From Thermotogaceae bacterium (GTDB lineage: Bacteria > Thermotogota > Thermotogae > Thermotogales > Thermotogaceae), in NCBI GenBank assembly GCA_027038385.1, contig JALVXE010000025.1, positions 1 to 17,473 of the forward strand: a DNA stretch of 17,473 bases, given 5' to 3'. Below the pieces are notes generated by a model. The model ran no database searches. It was not told where the DNA came from and saw nothing but the letters and a program-made list of their open reading frames with translations. Positions within the stretch are counted from its first letter, which is position 1. Each line of letters starts with the position of its first letter. Below, piece by piece: positions 1 to 5,823 of the stretch. Position numbers and translations under genes: made by a program.

Positions 1-984
1 CCATATCGCCCAGTAGGGACATACCCATTCACAAACCTTACAGAACGTACACTTGTCGAGATCCACTTTTGGATGATCTGGTTCGTATTTCACGTTCCAC
101 TCAAGCTCTGTTTCTACGACTTCCTGAACAGAACTGAAACCGTACTTCTCAAGTGCTCTTGGAAGCGAGTTCACTATCCTCTTGTAGATGTCCTTTCCCT
201 GTATGAGAGCAGACGAAAGGAGCTGGACCGCCTTTGCACCAGCGAGTAGGAACTCCACCACGTCATCAGCAGTGGCTATTCCTCCAACACCTATCACGTC
301 TATCCCCTCAACAGCGTGGCTAATCTCGTAAACTATTGCAAGGGCCAGTGGTTTTATGTAAGGGCCGCTCACCCAGACGTATCCGTCTTTACCGCCAAAG
401 ACTATTTGTCTTTTTCCGGGATCTATTCTCAAGGTCGGTCCGAGGGAGTTTATCGCTACGACACCGTTCGCACCGTTATCCCTCGCAACTTTAGCGAAGC
501 CCACCCTGTCTGGTATGTGAGGGCTCATTTTCATGAATATCGGCTTTTCGGTGTTCTTTCTTATTGTGGCTACTATCTCTCCGATAACCGACAGATCCTT
601 CCCAACGTAGTGAGTTGAAACCTCGAAACCGTCGGCGAATTTGTTAAGCTCTGGTATTAGCTGCTCCATGTCTTCTTTCGCGTATCCAACACTCACTATC
701 AGGGGGACTTTGAGTTCCTTCTTGAGTCTTGGGAGTATCTCGTTTATCCACTTCTCCGGTGGGAGCTCACTCCAGAGCTCCGCGTTCATCACATAGCTCG
801 TACCTGCACCTATACACGGTCTTGGAACCTCCGCAGCTCTTGTGGATATCGTCTTTGTAACTATTCCACCAACTCCGAGTCTCTCGATGTACAGTATCTT
901 CTCGTCATCACCAACGAGTGGTCCAGAGGCTGGCATCACTGGATTTTTGAGCTCTATCCCGGCTATACTCGTTCTCAAATCCAC
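1..984 (-). CDS. Dihydroorotate dehydrogenase/PreA-like flavoprotein with C-terminal 4Fe-4S motif (3' partial)
   Basis: The 328 visible residues read as an FMN TIM barrel of the dihydroorotate dehydrogenase/dihydropyrimidine dehydrogenase (PreA) type: the first strand (KNPVMPASGP, residues 13-22), a conserved FMN-contact Lys in VTKTIST (K44), an NSLGPTLRID segment near 159-168, and the phosphate-binding GVGGIATADD at 222-231. A ferredoxin motif CxxCxxCxxxCP follows at C312, C315, C318 and C322, where the window ends, so the C-terminus is missing. The expected Asn-x-Ser-Cys-Pro-Asn active-site loop reads EVSTHYVGKD (121-130), with neither the catalytic Cys nor the neighbouring Asn. It therefore looks like a PreA-like oxidoreductase of unknown substrate rather than an ordinary PyrD. 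I chose the GTG start because GGGAGGG lies 7 bases upstream; the nearby ATG at 991 is in another frame. The family is fairly sure, the substrate unknown. Confidence 0.85.
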   Translation of the reverse strand, partial: MDLRTSIAGIELKNPVMPASGPLVGDDEKILYIERLGVGGIVTKTISTRAAEVPRPCIGAGTSYVMNAELWSELPPEKWINEILPRLKKELKVPLIVSVGYAKEDMEQLIPELNKFADGFEVSTHYVGKDLSVIGEIVATIRKNTEKPIFMKMSPHIPDRVGFAKVARDNGANGVVAINSLGPTLRIDPGKRQIVFGGKDGYVWVSGPYIKPLALAIVYEISHAVEGIDVIGVGGIATADDVVEFLLAGAKAVQLLSSALIQGKDIYKRIVNSLPRALEKYGFSSVQEVVETELEWNVKYEPDHPKVDLDKCTFCKVCEWVCPYWAIW

Positions 985-1015
985 AACTCATCCCTCCCAT
1001 CACCTTTTGAAAAGG

Positions 1016-1044
1016 AGTATAAAACTCTCTCACTTTCATCGCAA
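1016..1044 (-). promoter_or_regulatory. Putative promoter of the PreA-like gene
   Basis: On the minus strand, TTGCGA (1044-1039) is followed by a 17-base spacer and TATACT (1021-1016). That is 4/6 and 5/6 matches to the sigma-70 type boxes. It lies in the 65-base gap after the upstream gene, the largest gap in this otherwise packed cluster, and would start transcription near 1009 with a leader of about 25 bases. Confidence 0.5.
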
Positions 1045-1049
1045 AATTT

Positions 1050-1571
1050 TCACCACTTTTCAAGAACATAACCGGCAAAGTACCTCGAAAGGTTGAGTAG
1101 GACTTCTTCCATCTCACCATTTGGATATCTTCTGACAGAGAGTGCTGAATTTTGGGAAGCCAGAGACAAAGTCTCAAATACTCCCCCCGTTTTCTCTGCA
1201 AGGAGAATTTCGCCTTTCCAATTTCTCAACCTGATCGGTTTTTTCAAGTCATGGCATGATAAAGCTTCCTCTATATCCATACCCTCCAGTTTTGAAAAAA
1301 GCTCCAAAGCCGCAGCAGATATCGCGAAGGTCACTTTCGGGTGGTTCGGAAAGACTCTTCTCAGATAAAAGGAGATAGACGCAAACTGCTGAGGCTTTGC
1401 AGTCTCCACGACATGCCTGTACTCCTCAACAATCCCCATAACCGTTTTGTAATTTTCCCCCTCTCTTCTCTCCGGGATTACCGCTCCGGTCCCGACCTTT
1501 CCCCCCTCTTCAAGCATCAAAACTACGTATTCTCCTTCCTCGAATCTCTTCAAGTTATAGAAGAACTTCAC
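1050..1571 (-). CDS. Unrecognised 173-aa protein resembling the N-terminal domain of the enolase superfamily
   Basis: The start is a GTG sharing GTGA with the stop of the nfeD-like gene, and GGAGGTGG lies just upstream. Residues 1-97 follow the pattern of the capping domain of muconate-cycloisomerase/dipeptide-epimerase proteins: a strand with FEEGEYVVLMLEEGGKVGTGAVIPE (split over 10-34), then helices, then KVTFAISAAALELFSKLEG (79-97), where family members have an Ala-rich helix before the barrel. No TIM barrel and no metal ligands follow. The remaining 75 residues do not resemble anything I know. No signal peptide or membrane segment is visible. It could be a stand-alone regulatory or binding domain, or the resemblance may be fortuitous. 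I assign no catalytic function. Confidence 0.75.
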   Translation of the reverse strand: MKFFYNLKRFEEGEYVVLMLEEGGKVGTGAVIPERREGENYKTVMGIVEEYRHVVETAKPQQFASISFYLRRVFPNHPKVTFAISAAALELFSKLEGMDIEEALSCHDLKKPIRLRNWKGEILLAEKTGGVFETLSLASQNSALSVRRYPNGEMEEVLLNLSRYFAGYVLEKW

Positions 1572-2002
1572 CTTTCCACCTCCAGCTTCTCCACAACCAA
1601 GTGTGCCCCTTCGACTTTTAAGATCTTCACCTTTTCACCTTTCTCTATCACCTGAGAATCTTCTTTTGAAAATGCCCTCCACATATCCCCGTTGATCTTG
1701 ACTATCCCTTTTCCTGCGGCGTTGTCTATCGTCTCAACGACTATCGCTTCCTTTCCAACTATGTCTTCCAAATGTATTTTCTTCGGTGATTCGTATCTTT
1801 GAATTTTCCTAGCAAAAGGTCTGGTGAGAGCTAAAAGAACTGCGGACGAGACTAGAAATATGGTGAGTTGCCAGAGGAATCCAAGCCACAGAGCGGAAAC
1901 TGCCGCTATGAAAGCGCCTATTCCAAACCACATGTAGAAGAACGCTGGAGCCGTGATCTCTACGATCATGAAAACGACCCCTATGACTATCCAACTTATC
2001 AT
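1568..2002 (-). CDS. Short NfeD-like membrane protein
   Basis: This 144-residue protein has hydrophobic segments over residues 2-60 (probably three or four close-packed helices), then a soluble C-terminal domain from about residue 80. The C-terminal domain has the NfeD OB-fold signature: a Gly-rich strand (VGKEAIVVE), GIVKINGDMWRAFS, an IEKGEKVKILKVEGAHLVVE hairpin. Short NfeD proteins usually act at the membrane with stomatin/SPFH partners or as scaffolds; neither a stomatin gene nor a ClpP-like domain is seen here, so the partner is unknown. The ATG is preceded by GGGGGTGA, formed by the last codons and stop of the radical SAM gene 4 bases away, so translation is probably coupled. The length is typical of the short form. 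Confidence 0.85.
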   Translation of the reverse strand: MISWIVIGVVFMIVEITAPAFFYMWFGIGAFIAAVSALWLGFLWQLTIFLVSSAVLLALTRPFARKIQRYESPKKIHLEDIVGKEAIVVETIDNAAGKGIVKINGDMWRAFSKEDSQVIEKGEKVKILKVEGAHLVVEKLEVER

Positions 2003-2006
2003 CGAA

Positions 2007-3011
2007 TCACCCCCAATTTTTCAGATGAAAATCTTGAGTACGCTTTCTAAGAGTACATATGGGAACATCCACATTTAAAACATCTCCATACCTGTGATAA
2101 GAGACGGCTTTGCACCCACCGCCACAGACACTCAAGAATTCACAATTTCCGCATGGTTTTGGCGTTGGAAAGAATTTAGAAGGATCGAAAGAGTTCCATA
2201 TCTCGCTGAAAGACTTCTCTCTCACGTTTCCCATGTAAAACTCCCTGTTGTATCTGAAATGCCCGCACGGAACGACCCAGCCGTTTGCGAGTATAGAAGC
2301 GTGTGTTACACCGGCACTGCATGGGTCCCCTGTTATGTTCTCCTCAACGTAAAACGTCATATCACCTTCGTGCTTTTCTATGATCTCCCTCACGTGGCTT
2401 ATCGTTTCTACCCATTCGGAATCGCTCATATCGAGTTTGTCACGATTAACAACACCCCGTCCAACTGGAATAAACCTATCCACATAGATCTTGTCAACAC
2501 CCAAACTCTTTGCGAGACCTACCATATCCTCAAACCTTTTCCAATTCCTCTTGTTTATGACGTTCAGTATCACCGGGTCAAAACCACTCTCGACTAAAAT
2601 CTTTATCCCTCTAACGGCTTTTTCGAAAGATCCACTACCTCGAACAAAATCGTTCGTCTCAGGATCTGGTCCATCCAGAGATACCCCTATCATGAGATCT
2701 GGATAAACCTCCTTTAAGCGCTCTGCGATTCCCCCGTTGATGAGGGTCCCGTTCGTGTTGATCATCACTCTCAAACCTATACTTTTGGCGTACTCCAAGA
2801 CTTCGTATATGTCACTTCTCAAAAGGGGCTCCCCACCGACTATGTCCAAAGCCCAAGTGCCCATTTTCTTCAGATCGTCCATCAAATTTTTTATTTCATC
2901 CGTTTTCAGCTCAAAAGGATTCCTCCTTCCGGCTTCACAGTAGCAGTGTATGCACCTCAGATTACAGGCTAGAGTGATCTCAAACTCCACTATCCTTGGG
3001 GGATTTCTCAA
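2007..3011 (-). CDS. Radical SAM/SPASM domain enzyme
   Basis: This 334-residue protein has the radical SAM cluster motif CNLRCIHC (C16, C20, C23), the GGEP motif (59-62) that contacts SAM, and MINTNG and VSLDGP strands of the half barrel. The C-terminal third is a full SPASM domain with seven cysteines: C231, C249, C287, C290, C296, C300 and C319, including CGNCEFLSVCGGGC. Such enzymes bind one SAM cluster and usually two auxiliary 4Fe-4S clusters, and modify peptides or cofactor precursors (PqqE, AnSME, mycofactocin and heme-maturation types). I see no short precursor-peptide gene next to it, so the substrate is unknown. The start is TTG, 7 bases after an AGGAGGTG site; it follows the RNase H stop by 13 bases and leads straight into the nfeD-like gene. 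Confidence 0.92.
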   Translation of the reverse strand: MRNPPRIVEFEITLACNLRCIHCYCEAGRRNPFELKTDEIKNLMDDLKKMGTWALDIVGGEPLLRSDIYEVLEYAKSIGLRVMINTNGTLINGGIAERLKEVYPDLMIGVSLDGPDPETNDFVRGSGSFEKAVRGIKILVESGFDPVILNVINKRNWKRFEDMVGLAKSLGVDKIYVDRFIPVGRGVVNRDKLDMSDSEWVETISHVREIIEKHEGDMTFYVEENITGDPCSAGVTHASILANGWVVPCGHFRYNREFYMGNVREKSFSEIWNSFDPSKFFPTPKPCGNCEFLSVCGGGCKAVSYHRYGDVLNVDVPICTLRKRTQDFHLKNWG

Positions 3012-3024
3012 ATTCTCACACCTC

Positions 3025-3504
3025 CTAAGAGTTTGCTAAATCATGGGCTCGCTTGTTCTTAGAATCCGGTATCCATTCAGCTTTCCACCTTTTGAACTTC
3101 CCGAGAAGATCCATGACCTCTCTTTTGAGATTCTTCAATTCCTCGCTCTTCACTTTCCAATTTCCGTTTATCTGTTCTATCACTATCGACGAATCACCGT
3201 ATATCTTCACAGATTTCGCCCCCATTTTCCTGGCCGCTTTCAAAGCCTCGATCAGAGCGAGATATTCCGCCATGTTGTTAGTTCCCTTTCCTACATTCTT
3301 GGATATTTCGTATACACTCCCACAGCATTTAACGACTGCACCTATCTTCATACTACCCGGATTTGGTCGGGCTGATCCATCAAAGAATATCACCGCGCTC
3401 CTCTTGTATGAATCCACTATATCATCCCAATCTTGCAGGATCCTGAGCGCGGTATCATCATCAAGGTCGTCCACCAACCTTTTCAAAACCTCTTTTGGAT
3501 TCAC
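3025..3504 (-). CDS. rnhA: RNase HI-type ribonuclease
   Basis: About 159 residues. Counting from the chosen GTG, the four acidic residues of RNase HI are present: D42 in FFDGSARPNPG, E80 in NNMAEYLALIEAL, D104 in YGDSSIVIE and D155 in RAHDLAN near the C-terminus. The enzyme should cut RNA in RNA-DNA hybrids in the cytoplasm. A 35-residue acidic helical N-terminal segment (VDDLDDDTALRILQDWDDIV region) precedes the fold and is not the classic hybrid-binding domain. A longer reading frame reaches 3564, but it would overlap the upstream gene by about 50 bases. The GTG at 3504 sits 8 bases after GAGG in a GAGGTGAT site, so I prefer it. It belongs to the archaeal/compact RNase HI-like group by motif spelling. 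Other nuclease families are unlikely. Confidence 0.9.
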   Translation of the reverse strand: MNPKEVLKRLVDDLDDDTALRILQDWDDIVDSYKRSAVIFFDGSARPNPGSMKIGAVVKCCGSVYEISKNVGKGTNNMAEYLALIEALKAARKMGAKSVKIYGDSSIVIEQINGNWKVKSEELKNLKREVMDLLGKFKRWKAEWIPDSKNKRAHDLANS

Positions 3505-3514
3505 ACGGATCACC

Positions 3515-3883
3515 TCAGATGTCGATTTCAAGAATCGGACCCACCGAAAGGAAGGACCTTCCAAATGAGGCGGATAACCCGAAGATGATCAGGTTATGCT
3601 CAATTAGATTTACGAAGGTGTCCACGCCAAAAGACAAATTTCCCTCACGTGTTCCAAAAAAGCCCCCGATCTCAGCGTTGAAAATTCCAAGACTCACATC
3701 TTTATTCAGATAGAAGACGAAGAATCTAGAAAAGTCTGTAGAAAAACCCGATCTAACACTATCAACGTTCAAGAAATCCATCCTAAGGATTTCGGAAAAG
3801 TCCAAAAGGTTCATCGAAATCCCTATTCGCATTCCAAAAATCGCGATGGACAGGATTAGAAAAACAGCGGTAAATTTCCTCAC
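3515..3883 (-). CDS. Small exported protein of unknown function
   Basis: The GTG start overlaps the stop of the SRPBCC gene (GTGA). The 122 residues begin with a charged N-terminus and a hydrophobic stretch (FTAVFLILSIAIFGM, 4-18) that looks like a signal peptide or membrane anchor. The rest is rich in Phe, Gly, Ser and alternating hydrophobic residues (for example FFGTREGNLSFGVDTFVN), a pattern seen in short outer-membrane beta-strand proteins. No Cys is present. I recognise no family. Its ribosome binding site is weak and distant (GAGGGG about 13 bases away), so it probably depends on translational coupling. Confidence 0.65.
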   Translation of the reverse strand: MRKFTAVFLILSIAIFGMRIGISMNLLDFSEILRMDFLNVDSVRSGFSTDFSRFFVFYLNKDVSLGIFNAEIGGFFGTREGNLSFGVDTFVNLIEHNLIIFGLSASFGRSFLSVGPILEIDI

Positions 3884-4314
3884 TCGATCATCAATCCCCT
3901 CTCCGCGTAAAGCTTCAACCTAGTGACGAACTCTCCCCATCCCGCAGCACAGCTGAACGCTATCTCAAGATCCTTTTCGTCTAGAACAAGCACCCTGTCT
4001 TCTATATCAACCCATGTTCCACCATCGGAAGCCTCATGAAGTTTGATAGTCGTTCTCGATCTATATCCATCCTCGTACTCGTTCCAGTGAAATTCCCAAA
4101 GTCTTTTTGGAATAACGGCGACGTTTACACCTCTGTCGATGACCTCTTCCCCATCTACAATCCATCTGAACAGTATCTCTCCTCCTTCTTTTGGGTCTAA
4201 TCTCATTCCAGATGTGAACCACGGATCCCATCCGTTTTCGTTGAAGAGTATTCTCCAAACGTCCTCTAAATCCCTGCCTATCTTAACCACAACTTTTATA
4301 GGTGGTACTCTCAT
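3880..4314 (-). CDS. SRPBCC/AHSA1-like ligand-binding fold protein
   Basis: This 144-residue protein has the AHSA1/START-like pattern: a first strand with IKVVVKIGRDLEDVWRI, a helix with GWDPWFTSG (28-36), GGEILFRW (44-51), a G-V-x-x-x-x-P-K-x-L strand run, TTIKLHE...GGTWVDIED, and a terminal helix CAAGWGEFVTRLKLYAERG (122-140). Cys-Ala-x-Gly-Trp near the start of that last helix is common in this family. Members bind hydrophobic ligands or activate Hsp90; with no Hsp90 here, the role is open. It appears cytoplasmic, with no signal peptide. The ATG overlaps the stop of the upstream gene (ATGA) and the GTG of the downstream gene overlaps its own stop, so it is part of a coupled operon. Confidence 0.85.
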   Translation of the reverse strand: MRVPPIKVVVKIGRDLEDVWRILFNENGWDPWFTSGMRLDPKEGGEILFRWIVDGEEVIDRGVNVAVIPKRLWEFHWNEYEDGYRSRTTIKLHEASDGGTWVDIEDRVLVLDEKDLEIAFSCAAGWGEFVTRLKLYAERGLMIE

Positions 4315-4949
4315 CTTCCGTATATAGAATAGAACTTCTTCGCGTTATCCATGAAAAGCTTCTCGAACTCCTTTTCGCTCACGTTGGACTTCCTGAGATA
4401 ACTCAGAAGATTGGAATAGTTCTTCAATATTTTCAAAGCTTCTCTCGGGTTGTAGAAAGCTATGACGCAGTACTTGTCGAGCGGAGGATCTACATAGTGA
4501 TACTTGGCAAGGATTATCATACCAATCACAACGTTATTCGAAATCACTCTAACCGCTCTTGAGTAGAACTCAGATGATCCATTCTTTATAAGGGATGATG
4601 TCGATCTAACGACCTGACCCAAGAAGTTCGATATGTCGTCAGCCACTTTCATCTGAGCGACTTTGTAGTTGTCCTCAACTCTTCCACCTTCCACACAGCT
4701 ATGAAAAACATAGAGTTCCCCTTTTGAATAATAATTCATGAGCTCTGGTGACAACGCGGCCTTGTACTCCACCTGCACGTTGTCAGGAACGCTCACGTTG
4801 CAGAGCCTCACGTTTCCAAAGAGACAAGGGTCCTGAAAACTTCGTTGATACGTTTGAGAGCTTTCATGCGCTTGGGATTGAAGATAGAGGAACCCCGCTC
4901 CCAGTAAAGCGAGAACTCCTATCAGAATGAGGATGTATTCCAGCTTCAC
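4311..4949 (-). CDS. Membrane-anchored protein related to its upstream neighbour (LPP20-like pattern)
   Basis: This 212-residue protein has an N-terminal membrane anchor (YILILIGVLALLGAGFLYL, 5-23) and an extracytoplasmic domain. Residues 96-115 (KVAQMKVADDISNFLGQVVR, written in part) and KYCVIAFYNPREALKIL (159-175) match the same elements in the neighbouring protein, whose motif is KYYVILYYNPSAALKAL. The Ala-rich helix followed by a Tyr-rich strand resembles the LPP20/FlgP-type fold. Unlike its neighbour it has four cysteines (C42, C50, C85, C161), which may be disulfide-bonded outside the cell. The GTG start follows a GAGGGGGG site. A terminator hairpin ends only about 20 bases before the start, leaving no room for a separate promoter in the gap, so expression probably depends on read-through or on a promoter inside the gene upstream. 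Confidence 0.8.
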   Translation of the reverse strand: MKLEYILILIGVLALLGAGFLYLQSQAHESSQTYQRSFQDPCLFGNVRLCNVSVPDNVQVEYKAALSPELMNYYSKGELYVFHSCVEGGRVEDNYKVAQMKVADDISNFLGQVVRSTSSLIKNGSSEFYSRAVRVISNNVVIGMIILAKYHYVDPPLDKYCVIAFYNPREALKILKNYSNLLSYLRKSNVSEKEFEKLFMDNAKKFYSIYGR

Positions 4950-4967
4950 GACAATCCCCCCTCATAC

Positions 4968-4994
4968 AAAAACGGGTTGGGACAACCCAACCCG
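4968..4994 (-). terminator. Rho-independent terminator between the two paralogous envelope genes
   Basis: On the minus strand a 9-bp perfect stem (CGGGTTGGG and CCCAACCCG, loop TTGT) is followed at once by TTTTTG. It sits 23 bases after the end of the 5018-5698 gene and just before the ribosome binding site of the next gene. Confidence 0.85.
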
Positions 4995-5017
4995 CTCCCC
5001 CAACGATCTTGGAGAAA

Positions 5018-5698
5018 TCATTTCTTTTCAAGAGGTGTTTCCTTGTAAGCTTCCTTGAGAGTTTTGTTAACCTCGTCAAACACAGCTCTTGACTGGGCTC
5101 CATACTGCTTTGCAAGCTGCTCTATGACATTCTGTTGCTCTTGAAGAGCTTTCAGCGCTGCCGACGGGTTGTAGTAGAGTATAACGTAGTACTTGCCCTG
5201 ACTCCTGTATCTCATGAGCTCTATCGCTCCCGTTACTCTGACTTTTGCATGTATCTGCTGAACCATCTTGTGAACTTCCGTGGCGAGCTTGTTGACGTTA
5301 ACCTGTTCTTTCTTGTTGCTCTGGCTCTGGGCGACACTCGCTAGCTCTGCCTTGGCTAGCTCAGAGAACCTGTTGACAACGGCGTTCAGATACTCAGCCA
5401 ATTTCCCCATAGCGTCATCTTTAGCAGCCTCGTAGGACAGCATAGATTCACCAAGAAAAGTCGGAATCGTACCGTATTCCTTGTAGTTCTTTTCAATCAA
5501 TTTCGTCACACCGGTGTTGACGTACTCTATCTTCGCATCGGCTGGTGCCTGGGCTACAACCACGTTCCCAACTTTTAGAGTTCTGGTCTCCTTCGGCCAG
5601 AACATGAACATCATCACACCGACAAGGAGAACTGCCGCCACTGCTCCGGCTATGATCAGCATGGTGTTGTCTCCACTACCTCTTCTCAATTTAAACAC
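5018..5698 (-). CDS. Membrane-anchored protein, LPP20-like pattern, first gene of the operon
   Basis: About 226 residues. Residues 13-34 (LIIAGAVAAVLLVGVMMFMFW) form a single membrane anchor after a short basic tail, with the rest outside. The body contains an Ala/Asp-rich helix (AAKDDAMGKLAEYL, about 91-104), a long helical region rich in Gln, Asn and Lys, a strand AKVRVTGAIELMRY, then KYYVILYYNPSAALKAL (about 159-175) and a terminal coiled helix. This layout is like LPP20 lipoproteins, though there is no lipobox Cys. The downstream gene is a paralog. I chose the GTG at 5698 because GGAGG lies 8 bases upstream; the open frame extends to 5740, through the promoter. It is divergent from the large CsgG/PEGA/propeller gene. 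Confidence 0.8.
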   Translation of the reverse strand: MFKLRRGSGDNTMLIIAGAVAAVLLVGVMMFMFWPKETRTLKVGNVVVAQAPADAKIEYVNTGVTKLIEKNYKEYGTIPTFLGESMLSYEAAKDDAMGKLAEYLNAVVNRFSELAKAELASVAQSQSNKKEQVNVNKLATEVHKMVQQIHAKVRVTGAIELMRYRSQGKYYVILYYNPSAALKALQEQQNVIEQLAKQYGAQSRAVFDEVNKTLKEAYKETPLEKK

Positions 5699-5725
5699 CC
5701 TCACCACCTCCTCAAGGCTCTGTTT

Positions 5726-5731
5726 ATTATA
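5726..5731 (-). promoter_or_regulatory. -10 element for the minus-strand envelope operon
   Basis: A consensus TATAAT lies 28 bases ahead of the GTG start at 5698. The -35 region at the right spacing is poor (CAGTCT-like), so the promoter may need an activator. It would give a leader of about 20 bases containing the GAGGAGG site. Confidence 0.55.
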
Positions 5732-5757
5732 CCAAACCACACAACTTTAGACTGAGA

Positions 5758-5774
5758 AAACCTTCCAAGGGTTT
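5758..5774. promoter_or_regulatory. Inverted repeat AAACC-N7-GGTTT in the divergent intergenic region
   Basis: A 5-bp perfect inverted repeat with a 7-base centre lies between the start codons of two divergently transcribed genes (5698 and 5824). It falls just upstream of the -35 position of the minus-strand promoter. It could be a regulator binding site; it is short enough to be chance. Confidence 0.25.
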
Positions 5775-5823
5775 AAATGATGTAGAATACAAAGCGTATG
5801 AAACACCAAGGAGGAGTGAAAAG

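Noticed and set aside
316..618. Plus-strand open frame of 100 codons inside the PreA-like gene
   Set aside because: It is antisense to a well-supported flavoprotein, with no ribosome binding site and no recognisable protein.
1001..1015. Short inverted repeat CCTTTTGAAAAGG as a terminator
   Set aside because: The stem is short and AT-rich, with no T-run after it on either strand; it fits better as leader sequence of the PreA-like gene.
2094..2597. Plus-strand open frame of 167 codons
   Set aside because: It is the complement of the radical SAM gene; the minus strand has clear family motifs, and this frame's composition is unlike a protein.
3505..3564. N-terminal extension of the RNase HI frame
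   Set aside because: It overlaps the end of the upstream gene and the better ribosome binding site sits before the GTG at 3504.
3053..3568. Plus-strand open frame of 171 codons
   Set aside because: It lies opposite the RNase HI gene, whose catalytic residues are all present.
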